Origin: Bacteroidales bacterium UBA6397
Lineage (GTDB): Bacteria > Bacteroidota > Bacteroidia > Bacteroidales > UBA932
Assembly (NCBI GenBank): GCA_002439875.1
Contig: DJQB01000002.1
Coordinates: 129,186-193,185 of the forward strand
Reading direction: 5' to 3'
Length of the DNA: 64,000 nucleotides
The notes under the pieces are model-generated. The model ran no database searches. It saw only the letters and a list, made by a program, of their open reading frames with translations, and was not told where the DNA came from. Position 1 is the stretch's first letter, and each line of letters opens with the position of its first letter. The position numbers were made by a program, and so were the translations under genes. Positions 33,485 through 41,443 of the stretch are shown piece after piece.

Positions 33485-34951
33485 ATGATGACACAAGAAC
33501 AAAAAAAACGTTTCCAGTACTGGCAGTGGCGTACAATCATCGGGACGATGATAGGCTACTCGATTTTCTATCTTGTTCGCAAGAACTTCTCATTCGCAAT
33601 CCCTGGCCTGACCGCTGAATATGGCATCACCAAGGCCACGTTCGGTGCGATCCTCGCCATCGCAAGCTTCATTTATGGTGTGTCCAAGTTGGTGAACGGC
33701 TTTCTGGCCGACCGCCTCAACGGACGGTGGCATCTCGTCACAGGACTGTCAGTCAGTGCGTTTGTGAACATCCTGTTCGGCGCCGGGGCCATGATCTGCG
33801 CCTTCCTGACCGGCATGTCAAATGGCCCGAAGTTTGTCCAGTACCTTGTGATTCTGTTTGGCATCCTGTACGTTATCAACAATGTGTTCCAAGGATGCGG
33901 TTTCCCTCCATGCAACCGCCTGATCACCCATTGGGTACCCCCTCACGAGCTGGCGACCAAGATGTCTATCTGGAACACTTCGCATTCTGTCGGTGCCTTC
34001 ATCGCCGCTGTCCTCTGCGGTTACATCATGGGGCACACAGGCACGGACATGACAGCCGATCCCGAGATGCGCGCCCGCGTCGTGGAGAACACGGCCAACG
34101 TGACCGCTTCCATGGATCCCGCAGCCGCGCAGGCCTACATTGACAGCACTTTGCACAACATCGGCGCATGGCAATGGGCTTTCTGGATTCCTGCCGCCAT
34201 TGCCGTGTTGGGCGTGGTTTTCATTATCGTCACCCTCAGGGACACTCCAAAGTCTGTCGGCCTTCCTGAACTGGAGGGAACCAAGGATGGAGACTCCAAA
34301 GGGGAAGATGACAACAAGGAATTCAGGCGGTTCATCATAAACAAGGTGATCAAGAACCCTGTTGTCTGGGTTTTGGCACTGGCGAATTTCTTTGTGTACA
34401 TCGTTCGTCTGGCTGTGCTTGACTGGGGACCGTCTTTCCTTCAGGAGAGCCGAGGATTGTCTCCCGCGCTTTCCGCCTGGACTGTCGCCATCTTCGAGGC
34501 TTTCGGTGTGGTCGGAATGCTTGTGGCCGGAGTGGTCTCAGACAAGATATTCCACAGCAGGGCCCAGAGAACCTGTGTTTTGTGTATGCTTGGAGTGACA
34601 GTGGCAGTCGCCACTTTCTGTTTTCTCCCGGCATCAACCAATCCTGTGATTATGATGCTTGTGCTTGCGCTTGGTGGATTCTTTCTTTATGGCCCTCAGG
34701 CGCTCATCGGAGTGATCGCCTCCAATCAGGTCACCCGGCGCGGGGCTTCCTCCGCCAACGGAATAATCGGTTTCGTGTCTTACCTCAGCCCGATCATCTC
34801 CGGATTCGTGTTCGGCCACATCGCCGACAATCCTAAGTTCGGTTGGGAAGGGGTGTTCAAGATCATGATCGTTGTCGCCATCCTTGGTCTTGTCACGCTT
34901 ATGACCCTTTGGAACAAGAAGACCGACGGGTACGAGACCAGCGGGGAATAA
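33485..34951 (+). CDS. OPA-family MFS transporter (GlpT/UhpC-like), copy 2
   Basis: This is a 488-residue paralogue of the protein encoded divergently at 31939-33339. It shares RFQYWQWRTIIGTMIGYSIFYLVRKNFSFAIPG, VNGFLADR, QGCGFPPCNRLITHW and the TM11 GFVSYLSPIISGFVFG. Compared with copy 1 it has ~30 extra residues (about 185-215, TGTDMTADPEMRARVVENTA) in the loop before the sixth helix, probably periplasmic. Twelve transmembrane helices are expected. The substrate is probably a phosphorylated sugar or glycerol-3-phosphate. Met1 and Met2 are both possible starts. It ends at a strong terminator. Confidence 0.88.
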   Translation: MMTQEQKKRFQYWQWRTIIGTMIGYSIFYLVRKNFSFAIPGLTAEYGITKATFGAILAIASFIYGVSKLVNGFLADRLNGRWHLVTGLSVSAFVNILFGAGAMICAFLTGMSNGPKFVQYLVILFGILYVINNVFQGCGFPPCNRLITHWVPPHELATKMSIWNTSHSVGAFIAAVLCGYIMGHTGTDMTADPEMRARVVENTANVTASMDPAAAQAYIDSTLHNIGAWQWAFWIPAAIAVLGVVFIIVTLRDTPKSVGLPELEGTKDGDSKGEDDNKEFRRFIINKVIKNPVVWVLALANFFVYIVRLAVLDWGPSFLQESRGLSPALSAWTVAIFEAFGVVGMLVAGVVSDKIFHSRAQRTCVLCMLGVTVAVATFCFLPASTNPVIMMLVLALGGFFLYGPQALIGVIASNQVTRRGASSANGIIGFVSYLSPIISGFVFGHIADNPKFGWEGVFKIMIVVAILGLVTLMTLWNKKTDGYETSGE

Positions 34952-34977
34952 GAAACTTCTGAATATTCATAAAAAAC

Positions 34978-35009
34978 ACCGCCGCGAAGTTGTGATCCTT
35001 CACGGCGGT
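34978..35009. terminator. Bidirectional terminator
   Basis: ACCGCCGCGAAG (34978-34989) pairs with CTTCACGGCGGT (34998-35009) with two internal mismatches, followed by TTTTTAT on the plus strand and preceded by AAAAAA, so it has a T-run on both strands. It lies between convergent genes. Confidence 0.85.
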
Positions 35010-35031
35010 TTTTATATTCAATGAATATCTT

Positions 35032-36900
35032 CTACTTCGCGTCGAAGGCGAAGATGTGCGCCCGCTCGGCTCCCCATGTGGAAGTAACCACGAGACGTAG
35101 TTCCTTGGCCTTCACAGGCTCATTGAATTTGATGTGCCTCAGACGGAGGTAGTTGTCGGTGTCCTCGTAGAGGGTGATCCATTCGTTTTTCACCTTAGCC
35201 TCGACCTTGAAGCCTTTAGCCATCATTTTTGGCATCTCGACGCGTTCCGTGGTGGCCTCAAGTTTGCGCATCCTCTTGCTTCTGTACTTGAAGTCGGAAT
35301 CAAAAACGATGCGTACACCGTTCAGGGTGACAGGCTTCTTCCAGCTGTAGACGATGCTCTCGTCACCAGGAGCGACCCAGACCCCGTTGTCCTCACCGTC
35401 CCATTTGCGGTCGATTCCGTTGCGCAGAGGCAGATTGGCTTCGGCAGTGGTCGCGGACATCGTGAGTTCGGATGGCTTTCTCCATCTGTAAGGCAGCATG
35501 CTGTCGTCGTCCTCAAGCATGTCCTGAAGCTCGGCGATGTGATCCTTACGGATTCCCGCAGGAGTGGTGCCATACCTGATCGCGAGAGCCGCTCCGGTTC
35601 CGGCAGCCTGTCCGAGGAGGGCGCAGGTGGACATCACTCTGGTAGAAGACAGTCCCATGTGGGTGGCTGAGATGTCACGGCCGGCGAACATCAGATTTGG
35701 CACGTTGACTGAATAGAGACAGTCGAACGGGATGCCGAAACGTTCCGGGGTGGTGTGCTCGACCGAGAATATTCCTTTTCTGTGGAAAGCGTCCGGGTGG
35801 TGGTTGTCAAGTGTCCATCCGCCATAGGCAATCACGTCAGGGAAATGCCCGCCTGACATGACATCGTTCTGGGTCAGGATGTGAGGGCCGATGTAGCGCG
35901 TGGACTCGCGCTTGCCAGGCAGCGAACCGATCCAGTCGAGGTCGTAGTTCTTGCAACGGCCGTCAGGATGGTTTTTCATATATTCCCATACACCGTAAGC
36001 GATGCGCTTGAGCTCGTACTGGATGTCGTTTGCGTCGAAGATTGTGTTCAGATTGCCGCCGAACTCAATCCACCAGAAGTTGTTGTCCTTGGGATAAGGC
36101 TTCTTGTAGTTGAATTTCACTCCAGGGATCGTGGATTTCGGCTTGTCGTAGTTGAAGTCATCGTCCGTGAAATGATAAGCCCATTCCGGAGCTGTGAACG
36201 GATGATCCTCATCGGTCTTGCGAAGCTGAAGGAGGATGGAGTTGCCCATTGTCTTCGCGTCGCCGCCCTCATCGAGGAATGTCTCGTCGAACTCGCTCGG
36301 CAGCTCGCGTCCGTGACGGAACTCGGCTCCGGAAAGGCGAAGGATGCCGTCACCGGTGCAGTCGGCGAAGATGGTTCCCTTTATCAGGTACTTTGTGTAG
36401 GCGTTCACGTTCCAGGCCTTGATGGCGGCGATCCTGTCCCCGTCCATCACCACGTCCTCGACAGATGTGTTGAGGAGGAGTTTGATGTTGGGCTCCATGA
36501 CCACGGTCGAGTAGATCGCGTCATCCCAAAGGGTGTAGCGGAGCAGCGGGTTGAAACGGAAGTTCCTGAGCTGCATTTCCTCCAGCAGGCCGGCCTCGGC
36601 GTTCTGGTCTCCTTTCGCTCCGACAATTCCCATTCGGATCTCACTGGAGGCGTTTCCTCCGAGGACAGGCCTGTCTTGCACGAGGATCACGGTCGCACCG
36701 TGCCTTGCGGCGGCCACTGCGGCACAGACTCCGGAAAGTCCGCCGCCGGCGACAACAATGTCGGCGCTGAGTTCTACATTCTTGATTGTCTGAGAGTTCT
36801 TCTCTGTGAGCATTCCTTGGGCGTGGATTGCTGTTGAGGTCAGTGGCATCAAAGCGGCCGCTAACGCCACGGCGATGATCCTTAATGATTCCCTTATCAT
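35032..36900 (-). CDS. Secreted FAD-dependent oxidoreductase (FAD_oxidored family)
   Basis: This is a 622-residue exported flavoprotein. The signal peptide is residues 1-28 (ending TAIHAQG). The FAD-binding GGGLSGVCAAVAAARHG starts at 52, then DRPVLGGNASSEIRMG, FADCTGDG and FAGRDISATHMGLSSTRVMSTCALLGQAAG, the PF12831-type FAD_oxidored pattern. The C-terminal ~120 residues look like a beta-sandwich (VAPGDESIVYSWKKPVTLNGV). Such enzymes are frequent in Bacteroidota polysaccharide loci, with unknown substrates, presumably sugars. The promoter is at 36924-36955. Confidence 0.85.
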   Translation of the reverse strand: MIRESLRIIAVALAAALMPLTSTAIHAQGMLTEKNSQTIKNVELSADIVVAGGGLSGVCAAVAAARHGATVILVQDRPVLGGNASSEIRMGIVGAKGDQNAEAGLLEEMQLRNFRFNPLLRYTLWDDAIYSTVVMEPNIKLLLNTSVEDVVMDGDRIAAIKAWNVNAYTKYLIKGTIFADCTGDGILRLSGAEFRHGRELPSEFDETFLDEGGDAKTMGNSILLQLRKTDEDHPFTAPEWAYHFTDDDFNYDKPKSTIPGVKFNYKKPYPKDNNFWWIEFGGNLNTIFDANDIQYELKRIAYGVWEYMKNHPDGRCKNYDLDWIGSLPGKRESTRYIGPHILTQNDVMSGGHFPDVIAYGGWTLDNHHPDAFHRKGIFSVEHTTPERFGIPFDCLYSVNVPNLMFAGRDISATHMGLSSTRVMSTCALLGQAAGTGAALAIRYGTTPAGIRKDHIAELQDMLEDDDSMLPYRWRKPSELTMSATTAEANLPLRNGIDRKWDGEDNGVWVAPGDESIVYSWKKPVTLNGVRIVFDSDFKYRSKRMRKLEATTERVEMPKMMAKGFKVEAKVKNEWITLYEDTDNYLRLRHIKFNEPVKAKELRLVVTSTWGAERAHIFAFDAK

Positions 36901-36923
36901 TTTTTGTCAGTGTTATTTTCGTT

Positions 36924-36955
36924 CAAAATTAGCCAAAATATCGCTATGAGGCAAT
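36924..36955 (-). promoter_or_regulatory. Promoter of the FAD oxidoreductase gene
   Basis: On the minus strand ATTG (36955-36952) and TAATTTTG (36931-36924) are 20 bp apart, just before the ATG at 36900. Confidence 0.6.
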
Positions 36956-36972
36956 TATTCCATCGTTTTTCG

Positions 36973-36980
36973 TAACTTTG
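36973..36980 (+). promoter_or_regulatory. -7 element of mtlD
   Basis: TAACTTTG fits TAnnTTTG; it lies 88 bp before the mtlD ATG. No TTTG is seen at -33. Confidence 0.45.
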
Positions 36981-37068
36981 TGCGATGATTGACCGAAGCG
37001 GCCAATCGTTTTCTAAAATACAATAATGTGCCGGCGGATTATACGCTGGCGAAAAAGTCAAAGAAACA

Positions 37069-38220
37069 ATGAAGACAGCGATTCAGTTCGGTGCCGGAAA
37101 CATCGGCCGCGGATTCATCGGAGCGGTGCTCTCTAAATCCGGTTACCAGGTAGTATTTGCAGACGTCAACAAGGAAATCGTGGACAGGATCAATGCTGAC
37201 GGGCAATATACCGTGCACATCAAGGATGTTGATAGTGAGGATATCCTCATATCCGGTGTTTCCGCCGTGGATTCATCAACCGACGCCGTGGTTGAAAAGA
37301 TCAAAGAGGCTGAGCTGATAACCACCGCCGTGGGACTCAGGATCCTTCAGTTCATCGCCCCGGCGATAGCCAAGGGAATCATCGCCCGCAAGGAGTCCTG
37401 CATCGAGGCTCCTCTGAACATCATCGCGTGCGAGAACGGACTTATGGCGTCCTCGCGGCTCAAAGAGGCTGTCTATTCGCATCTTGACGAGGCACAGCAG
37501 GCTTGGTGCGCTGAGCATGTCGGCTTCCCGGACTGCTCGGTTGACCGCATCGTCCCTCCGGTAAGGAGCGAGAACCCTATTGATGTGGCTGTGGAGAGAT
37601 TCTACGAATGGAATGTCGATGAAAGTGCTTTCGTCGGACCTGCTCCGAAAGTGGAGGGAATGAATATGGCGGACAACCTTCTGGCTTACATCGAGCGCAA
37701 GTTGTTCACCCTGAACACCGGTCATGCTATCACAGCCTATGTCGGAAAACTTAAAGGTCATGCCACTATCCTTGAAAGCATCAGCGATCCTAAAGTCTAC
37801 GAAACCGTCCATGCAGCCATGCAGCAGAGCGGCGAAGCCCTTGTAAGGCAATTCGGTTTCGACCACGAGGCGCATTTCAAGTACATCGAGAAGATCATCA
37901 GACGTTTCCGCAATCCGTATCTTCAGGATGACGTGAACCGTGTGGGACGTGAGCCTATGCGCAAACTCTCTCCTGATGACAGGCTGATCAAGCCTGCCAT
38001 GACCGCAAAGGGCTTCGGCCTTCCTTATGACAAGATTCTGCTCGGTGTCGGCGCTGCCCTGCATTTCGACAATCCTGAGGATCAGCAAAGCGTTCAGATG
38101 CTTGACCTGATCAAGTCCAAGGGGTTGGAGGCCGCTGTTTCCGAAATCACCGGAATCAAGGCCGGTGACCCGATGATCACCGAGATTGTCAATGCTTACA
38201 AGGAGGTTGAAAGAATATAA
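37069..38220 (+). CDS. mtlD: Mannitol-1-phosphate 5-dehydrogenase
   Basis: It interconverts mannitol-1-phosphate and fructose-6-phosphate with NAD, 383 residues. The N-terminus QFGAGNIGRGFIGAVLSKSGY is the NAD-binding loop, followed by IIACENGLMAS, VDRIVPP and the catalytic region KLFTLNTGHAITAYVGKLKG. No mannitol PTS gene is next to it. Bacteroidota usually lack PTS mannitol import, so the substrate may come in as a phosphate ester through an OPA-type carrier, which fits the neighbouring transporters. A secreted metallophosphoesterase gene begins 13 bp after its stop codon. Confidence 0.93.
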   Translation: MKTAIQFGAGNIGRGFIGAVLSKSGYQVVFADVNKEIVDRINADGQYTVHIKDVDSEDILISGVSAVDSSTDAVVEKIKEAELITTAVGLRILQFIAPAIAKGIIARKESCIEAPLNIIACENGLMASSRLKEAVYSHLDEAQQAWCAEHVGFPDCSVDRIVPPVRSENPIDVAVERFYEWNVDESAFVGPAPKVEGMNMADNLLAYIERKLFTLNTGHAITAYVGKLKGHATILESISDPKVYETVHAAMQQSGEALVRQFGFDHEAHFKYIEKIIRRFRNPYLQDDVNRVGREPMRKLSPDDRLIKPAMTAKGFGLPYDKILLGVGAALHFDNPEDQQSVQMLDLIKSKGLEAAVSEITGIKAGDPMITEIVNAYKEVERI

Positions 38221-38233
38221 AAGTGCGACTTTA

Positions 38234-39400
38234 ATGAAACGTGTATTATCATTTTTGCTGCTGGCCTGCATCGCTTTGGTGTCAGGCGCGCAGGTTAAGG
38301 TGAACTGTGGACCTTATCTTCAGAATGTCACAGAGAACAGTTTCACTGTGGTGTGGACCACGAACGGCCCGGCCGTCGGCTGGATTGAACTCGCCCCGAA
38401 TGACGGAACTAATTTCTACAATGTCGAGAGGCCTAAATATTTCGACCTCAGGGGAATGGGCAGAAAGCCGATCGGCACCCTTCACAAGGTGACTGTCTCC
38501 GGCCTGAAGCCGGGTACCACCTACAGGTATCGTGTGATGTGTCAGGGTGTGATCTCCGCCGAGAACAGAGCCAGAATCCTCTACGACGAGGGTTACGGGC
38601 TCGACCTCAAGAAAAGGCCTACGAAAGTGACCACCAAGGCCCTTGATTATGACAAGGTCAAGTTCGCGGTTGTGAATGACATGCACGAGCACGATTCCGT
38701 GATGCAGGTCCTTTTCAAGGATGCCAAGGGCAAGTATGACTTCGTCTGCTTCAACGGTGACATGACCTCTGCTGTGGACAGCGTGGCCGAGATCCGCATG
38801 CATTACATGAACACCGCGTCAAAGCTTTTCGCTTCAGACACTCCGCTCTATCTCTGCCGAGGCAATCACGAGTACAGAGGCAACGATGCCGTCAAGTACC
38901 TTGACTATTACCAGACTTCTACCGGAAGGACATATTACACAGCCTCTTATGGAAAATATTTCTTCCTGTTCCTTGATTCCGGAGAGGACAAGGTTGACAG
39001 TGACATCAGGAATCTTAACATCATGATCACCGAGGATTACATAAAGGAGGAGGCCGAATGGCTGAAAGGTGTCGTGGCGAGCGATGAATATAAAAACGCT
39101 GTGACGAGGATAGCGTTCTGCCATATTCCTCCGTCAGACAAGGGGTGGCACGGCAATGTGATGGTCAGCAAGTATTTCGTGCCGACTTTGAACGGTACTG
39201 GCCTTGACCTGATGCTCTGTGCCCATATTCATAAATACCGCTTCAACGAGGCGAACACCATCGGGGCGGATTTCCCTGTTCTCTGCAACGCCAACAGGCA
39301 ACGCATCGACGCAGTGGTTGACAAGAGCGGCATTAGCCTGGACTTCTTCGATGAGACTGGAACCAAGATCAAGAGTATGAAGTTCGACAAGAAAAAGTAG
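38234..39400 (+). CDS. Secreted calcineurin-like metallophosphoesterase with Fn3-like N-domain
   Basis: The protein has 388 residues from the ATG at 38234 (MKRVLSFLLLACIALVSGAQ signal); an upstream in-frame ATG overlaps mtlD and lacks a signal. Residues ~22-105 are a purple-acid-phosphatase-type fibronectin III domain (CGPYLQNVTENSFTVVWTT, GLKPGTTYRYRV). The catalytic domain has NDMHEHD, FNGDMTS, CRGNHEYRG, FCHIPPS and CAHIHKYRF, all five metal blocks. It probably hydrolyses phosphomonoesters or diesters in the periplasm or outside. It is in an operon with mtlD and ends at a strong bidirectional terminator. Confidence 0.9.
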   Translation: MKRVLSFLLLACIALVSGAQVKVNCGPYLQNVTENSFTVVWTTNGPAVGWIELAPNDGTNFYNVERPKYFDLRGMGRKPIGTLHKVTVSGLKPGTTYRYRVMCQGVISAENRARILYDEGYGLDLKKRPTKVTTKALDYDKVKFAVVNDMHEHDSVMQVLFKDAKGKYDFVCFNGDMTSAVDSVAEIRMHYMNTASKLFASDTPLYLCRGNHEYRGNDAVKYLDYYQTSTGRTYYTASYGKYFFLFLDSGEDKVDSDIRNLNIMITEDYIKEEAEWLKGVVASDEYKNAVTRIAFCHIPPSDKGWHGNVMVSKYFVPTLNGTGLDLMLCAHIHKYRFNEANTIGADFPVLCNANRQRIDAVVDKSGISLDFFDETGTKIKSMKFDKKK

Positions 39401-39465
39401 TCTGAATATGCCGTGTGAATATTTTGTTAAACGGCGCGTTTAACAAAAAACTATAGATGACAGAA

Positions 39466-39508
39466 ACAAGAAAGGGTGACCGCTGATTGTGCGGTCACCC
39501 TTTCTTGT
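39466..39508. terminator. Strong bidirectional terminator
   Basis: ACAAGAAAGGGTGACCGC (39466-39483) pairs perfectly with the segment 39491-39508 (18-bp stem, 7-nt loop). A second hairpin GTTAAACG-GCG-CGTTTAAC with flanking A and T runs lies at 39426-39444. Both lie between convergent genes. Confidence 0.85.
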
Positions 39509-39529
39509 GGTAGTATAATATTCAGTGAA

Positions 39530-40621
39530 TTATTTTATTCCGTACTTCTTCAGGATCTTTTTGATCGGCTTTTCGATTGACTTGGCCCAGAGGGTGTAGC
39601 CGTAGTCAGAAGGGTGGACCCCATCGACAGTGGCTTCGTGATCCTTTGATGTGGCGCAGGTTGTCTTGATGTAGTAGACATTCTTGTACTTCTTCACGGC
39701 GATGTCCATGAGGCTGTCTGCCATCGCGGTCTTTACACGCTCGTTGTTGTCCCTGTCTGTGTTGAAGTTGCGGTACTCACGGTAGATGGTCCGCTGGAAG
39801 ATCAATGGGATGTCAGGATGAGCCTTTTGTATCCTCTCAATGAAAGGGAAGAGCCTTTCTTTGATCATCGGGGCTTCCGGGTTGGAGAATCCATCGAACA
39901 CGAGCGCATCCACGTCAGCGGCGCAGAGCACATCGGCGAAATAAGTCTGGAGCTTGCTGTTGCCTGAGCATCCGAGGCTGAGGAACTGAAGTCCGGTCAT
40001 GCGGCTCAGCTGGTCAGGATAGGACATTCCGGCTCTGGAAGTGCTGGTTCCGTGCGTGAAGCTTGAACCGAATATTCCGATTCTGTGGCGGAAAGGGTTG
40101 TCGATCGCTTCGATGGTGGCGTTTTTCTCAGTCCCGATCTTGATTGAGGATTCCTCGCTGAATACAGGCAGGTAGAGAAGGCACTCGTGCATGGTTCCGT
40201 CCATGTCCTTGATGAGGGTCACATTGTCGTCAGGCTTGTTGTCCTTGGACACAGCCGATGCGGCCCAGAGCCATTTGCCGTCTTTCCTGATGTAGAGGTC
40301 GTAGCCACGTGCTGATAGCCCACCGGTGTTGACAGGAAAACTTCTGTCCATGTACTTGGTCTTGATGGTGATGACCTTGGAGTCGGTCTTGAATGCCACC
40401 GAGAGGCCGGCGGACATCCTGACCTGCTTGTTCTCGCTCTTTGTGAACCCTTTGAACTTCACTGTGTCAACCCTGTGGTAAGGGTTCGGTGTGTCCGGCA
40501 TGAGTTTGCCTACCATTGTGAGGTCGGAGGCCTCGGTGAAGTTGTACTCCACCTTCTTGCTCTGTGCCGTCGCTGTGAAAACGGCAAGAGACAGCATCAG
40601 CGCTGCGGTTAATCTTTTCAT
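39530..40621 (-). CDS. Secreted SGNH/GDSL hydrolase
   Basis: This is an esterase-type hydrolase of 363 residues from the ATG at 40619-40621, giving a clean signal peptide (MKRLTAALMLSLAVFTATAQ). Residues ~20-165 are a beta-rich SGNH N-terminal domain (GLSVAFKTDSKVITIKTKY, GYDLYIRKDGKW). The catalytic domain starts at IGIFGSSFTHGTS (nucleophile Ser in block I). Block III may be GCSGNSK, and the DGVHPSDYGY Asp-His pair comes near the end. It probably removes acyl groups from glycans. It stands alone on the minus strand. Confidence 0.88.
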   Translation of the reverse strand: MKRLTAALMLSLAVFTATAQSKKVEYNFTEASDLTMVGKLMPDTPNPYHRVDTVKFKGFTKSENKQVRMSAGLSVAFKTDSKVITIKTKYMDRSFPVNTGGLSARGYDLYIRKDGKWLWAASAVSKDNKPDDNVTLIKDMDGTMHECLLYLPVFSEESSIKIGTEKNATIEAIDNPFRHRIGIFGSSFTHGTSTSRAGMSYPDQLSRMTGLQFLSLGCSGNSKLQTYFADVLCAADVDALVFDGFSNPEAPMIKERLFPFIERIQKAHPDIPLIFQRTIYREYRNFNTDRDNNERVKTAMADSLMDIAVKKYKNVYYIKTTCATSKDHEATVDGVHPSDYGYTLWAKSIEKPIKKILKKYGIK

Positions 40622-40675
40622 GATATTATTTAAGAAAATTTTGGTTTTGTCTTCCAAAACAAGAACGTGTCGAAT

Positions 40676-41257
40676 CTATTTGAGTGCCAAGAGCCGCTCG
40701 GCTGTCCAGTCAGCCAGTCCTTTGGCCTCTCCGTCCGCATAGCCTTTCTCGAAGCCCTTGCGCTCAGCAAATTCCCGCTGCGCCAGAATGTCCCACTCGT
40801 TCATCTTGTCAATCTTGTATTTAAGTTTCTTCTTCTTGTCGAACGCCGCCACCTCGCACGCCTCGGCGAGCCGCCTGGAGATCCCTCCTGCCTCCTCGAT
40901 CCACTCGGGGATTTTCAGGAAACCACCGCTGTTCATGAATATGTAGAACAGCCGGTCGGACTCCGTCACGCACTCCTCCAGCGTCTTGGTGAACAGCGCC
41001 AGCTCCACAAAGATAACACTAATTGTCTGATCCGCAACCATTCCGGTGCGTTTTTCGGCGAACCGCCAGTAGCAGATGAAGTGGTCGGAAGTGACGACAT
41101 GATAGTGCATGCCCGATGATTGTAATTGCGCCGGACCTGCGTCGGAGAATGACGAAATATGCCGAAAACGCTGCCTTGCGACGCCATTTGTCATTTTGCG
41201 GGAACGTTTTGGTGGGATTTTGCCGTTGTAAGTCGCTGCGGAAGGACTGGACGGCAA
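40676..41257 (-). pseudogene. Remnant of a PD-(D/E)XK nuclease family transposase (Rpn type)
   Basis: From about 41110 (MHYHVVTSD) to 40676 the sequence matches the C-terminal half of Rpn/transposase_31 proteins: SVIFVELALFTKTLEECVTESDRLFYIFMNSGG, then the coiled MNEWDILAQREFAERKGFEKGYADGEAKG tail. The N-terminal PD-(D/E)XK nuclease domain (~130 residues, with the EVQ motif) is absent. Upstream residues (41257-41113) look non-coding. It is therefore a 5'-truncated copy. Confidence 0.7.
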
Positions 41258-41284
41258 TATGATGTCGGGCGGAATATGGTAAGC

Positions 41285-41315
41285 ATATAACTTTGTTTTT
41301 TCGGCAAAGTTATAT
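41285..41315. repeat. 11-bp hairpin upstream of the nuclease remnant
   Basis: ATATAACTTTG (41285-41295) pairs perfectly with CAAAGTTATAT (41305-41315). The element contains TAACTTTG-like promoter bases in both orientations, so it may be regulatory or a repeat scar. Confidence 0.5.
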
Positions 41316-41397
41316 CACTCTGGAGACCGATGACAGTCGTGCTTTGTCGGATGCTTACACACTACCTTTAGAGTGCTATGTCTGACATAAACAAAAA

Positions 41398-41424
41398 GAG
41401 ACTGTGCCTATTTGGCACAGTCTC
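41398..41424 (-). terminator. Terminator of the Fn3 lipoprotein gene
   Basis: GAGACTGTGCC (41398-41408) pairs perfectly with GGCACAGTCTC (41414-41424). On the minus strand it is followed by TTTTTG, a standard intrinsic terminator 20 bp past the stop codon. Confidence 0.88.
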
Positions 41425-41443
41425 CCGGTTCGCAATATACTTT

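Noticed and set aside
35881..36837. 318-codon plus-strand ORF
   Set aside because: Antisense to the well-supported FAD oxidoreductase; its composition is a shadow of GC-rich codons.
37276..38271. 331-codon minus-strand ORF
   Set aside because: Antisense to mtlD, which has clear family motifs.
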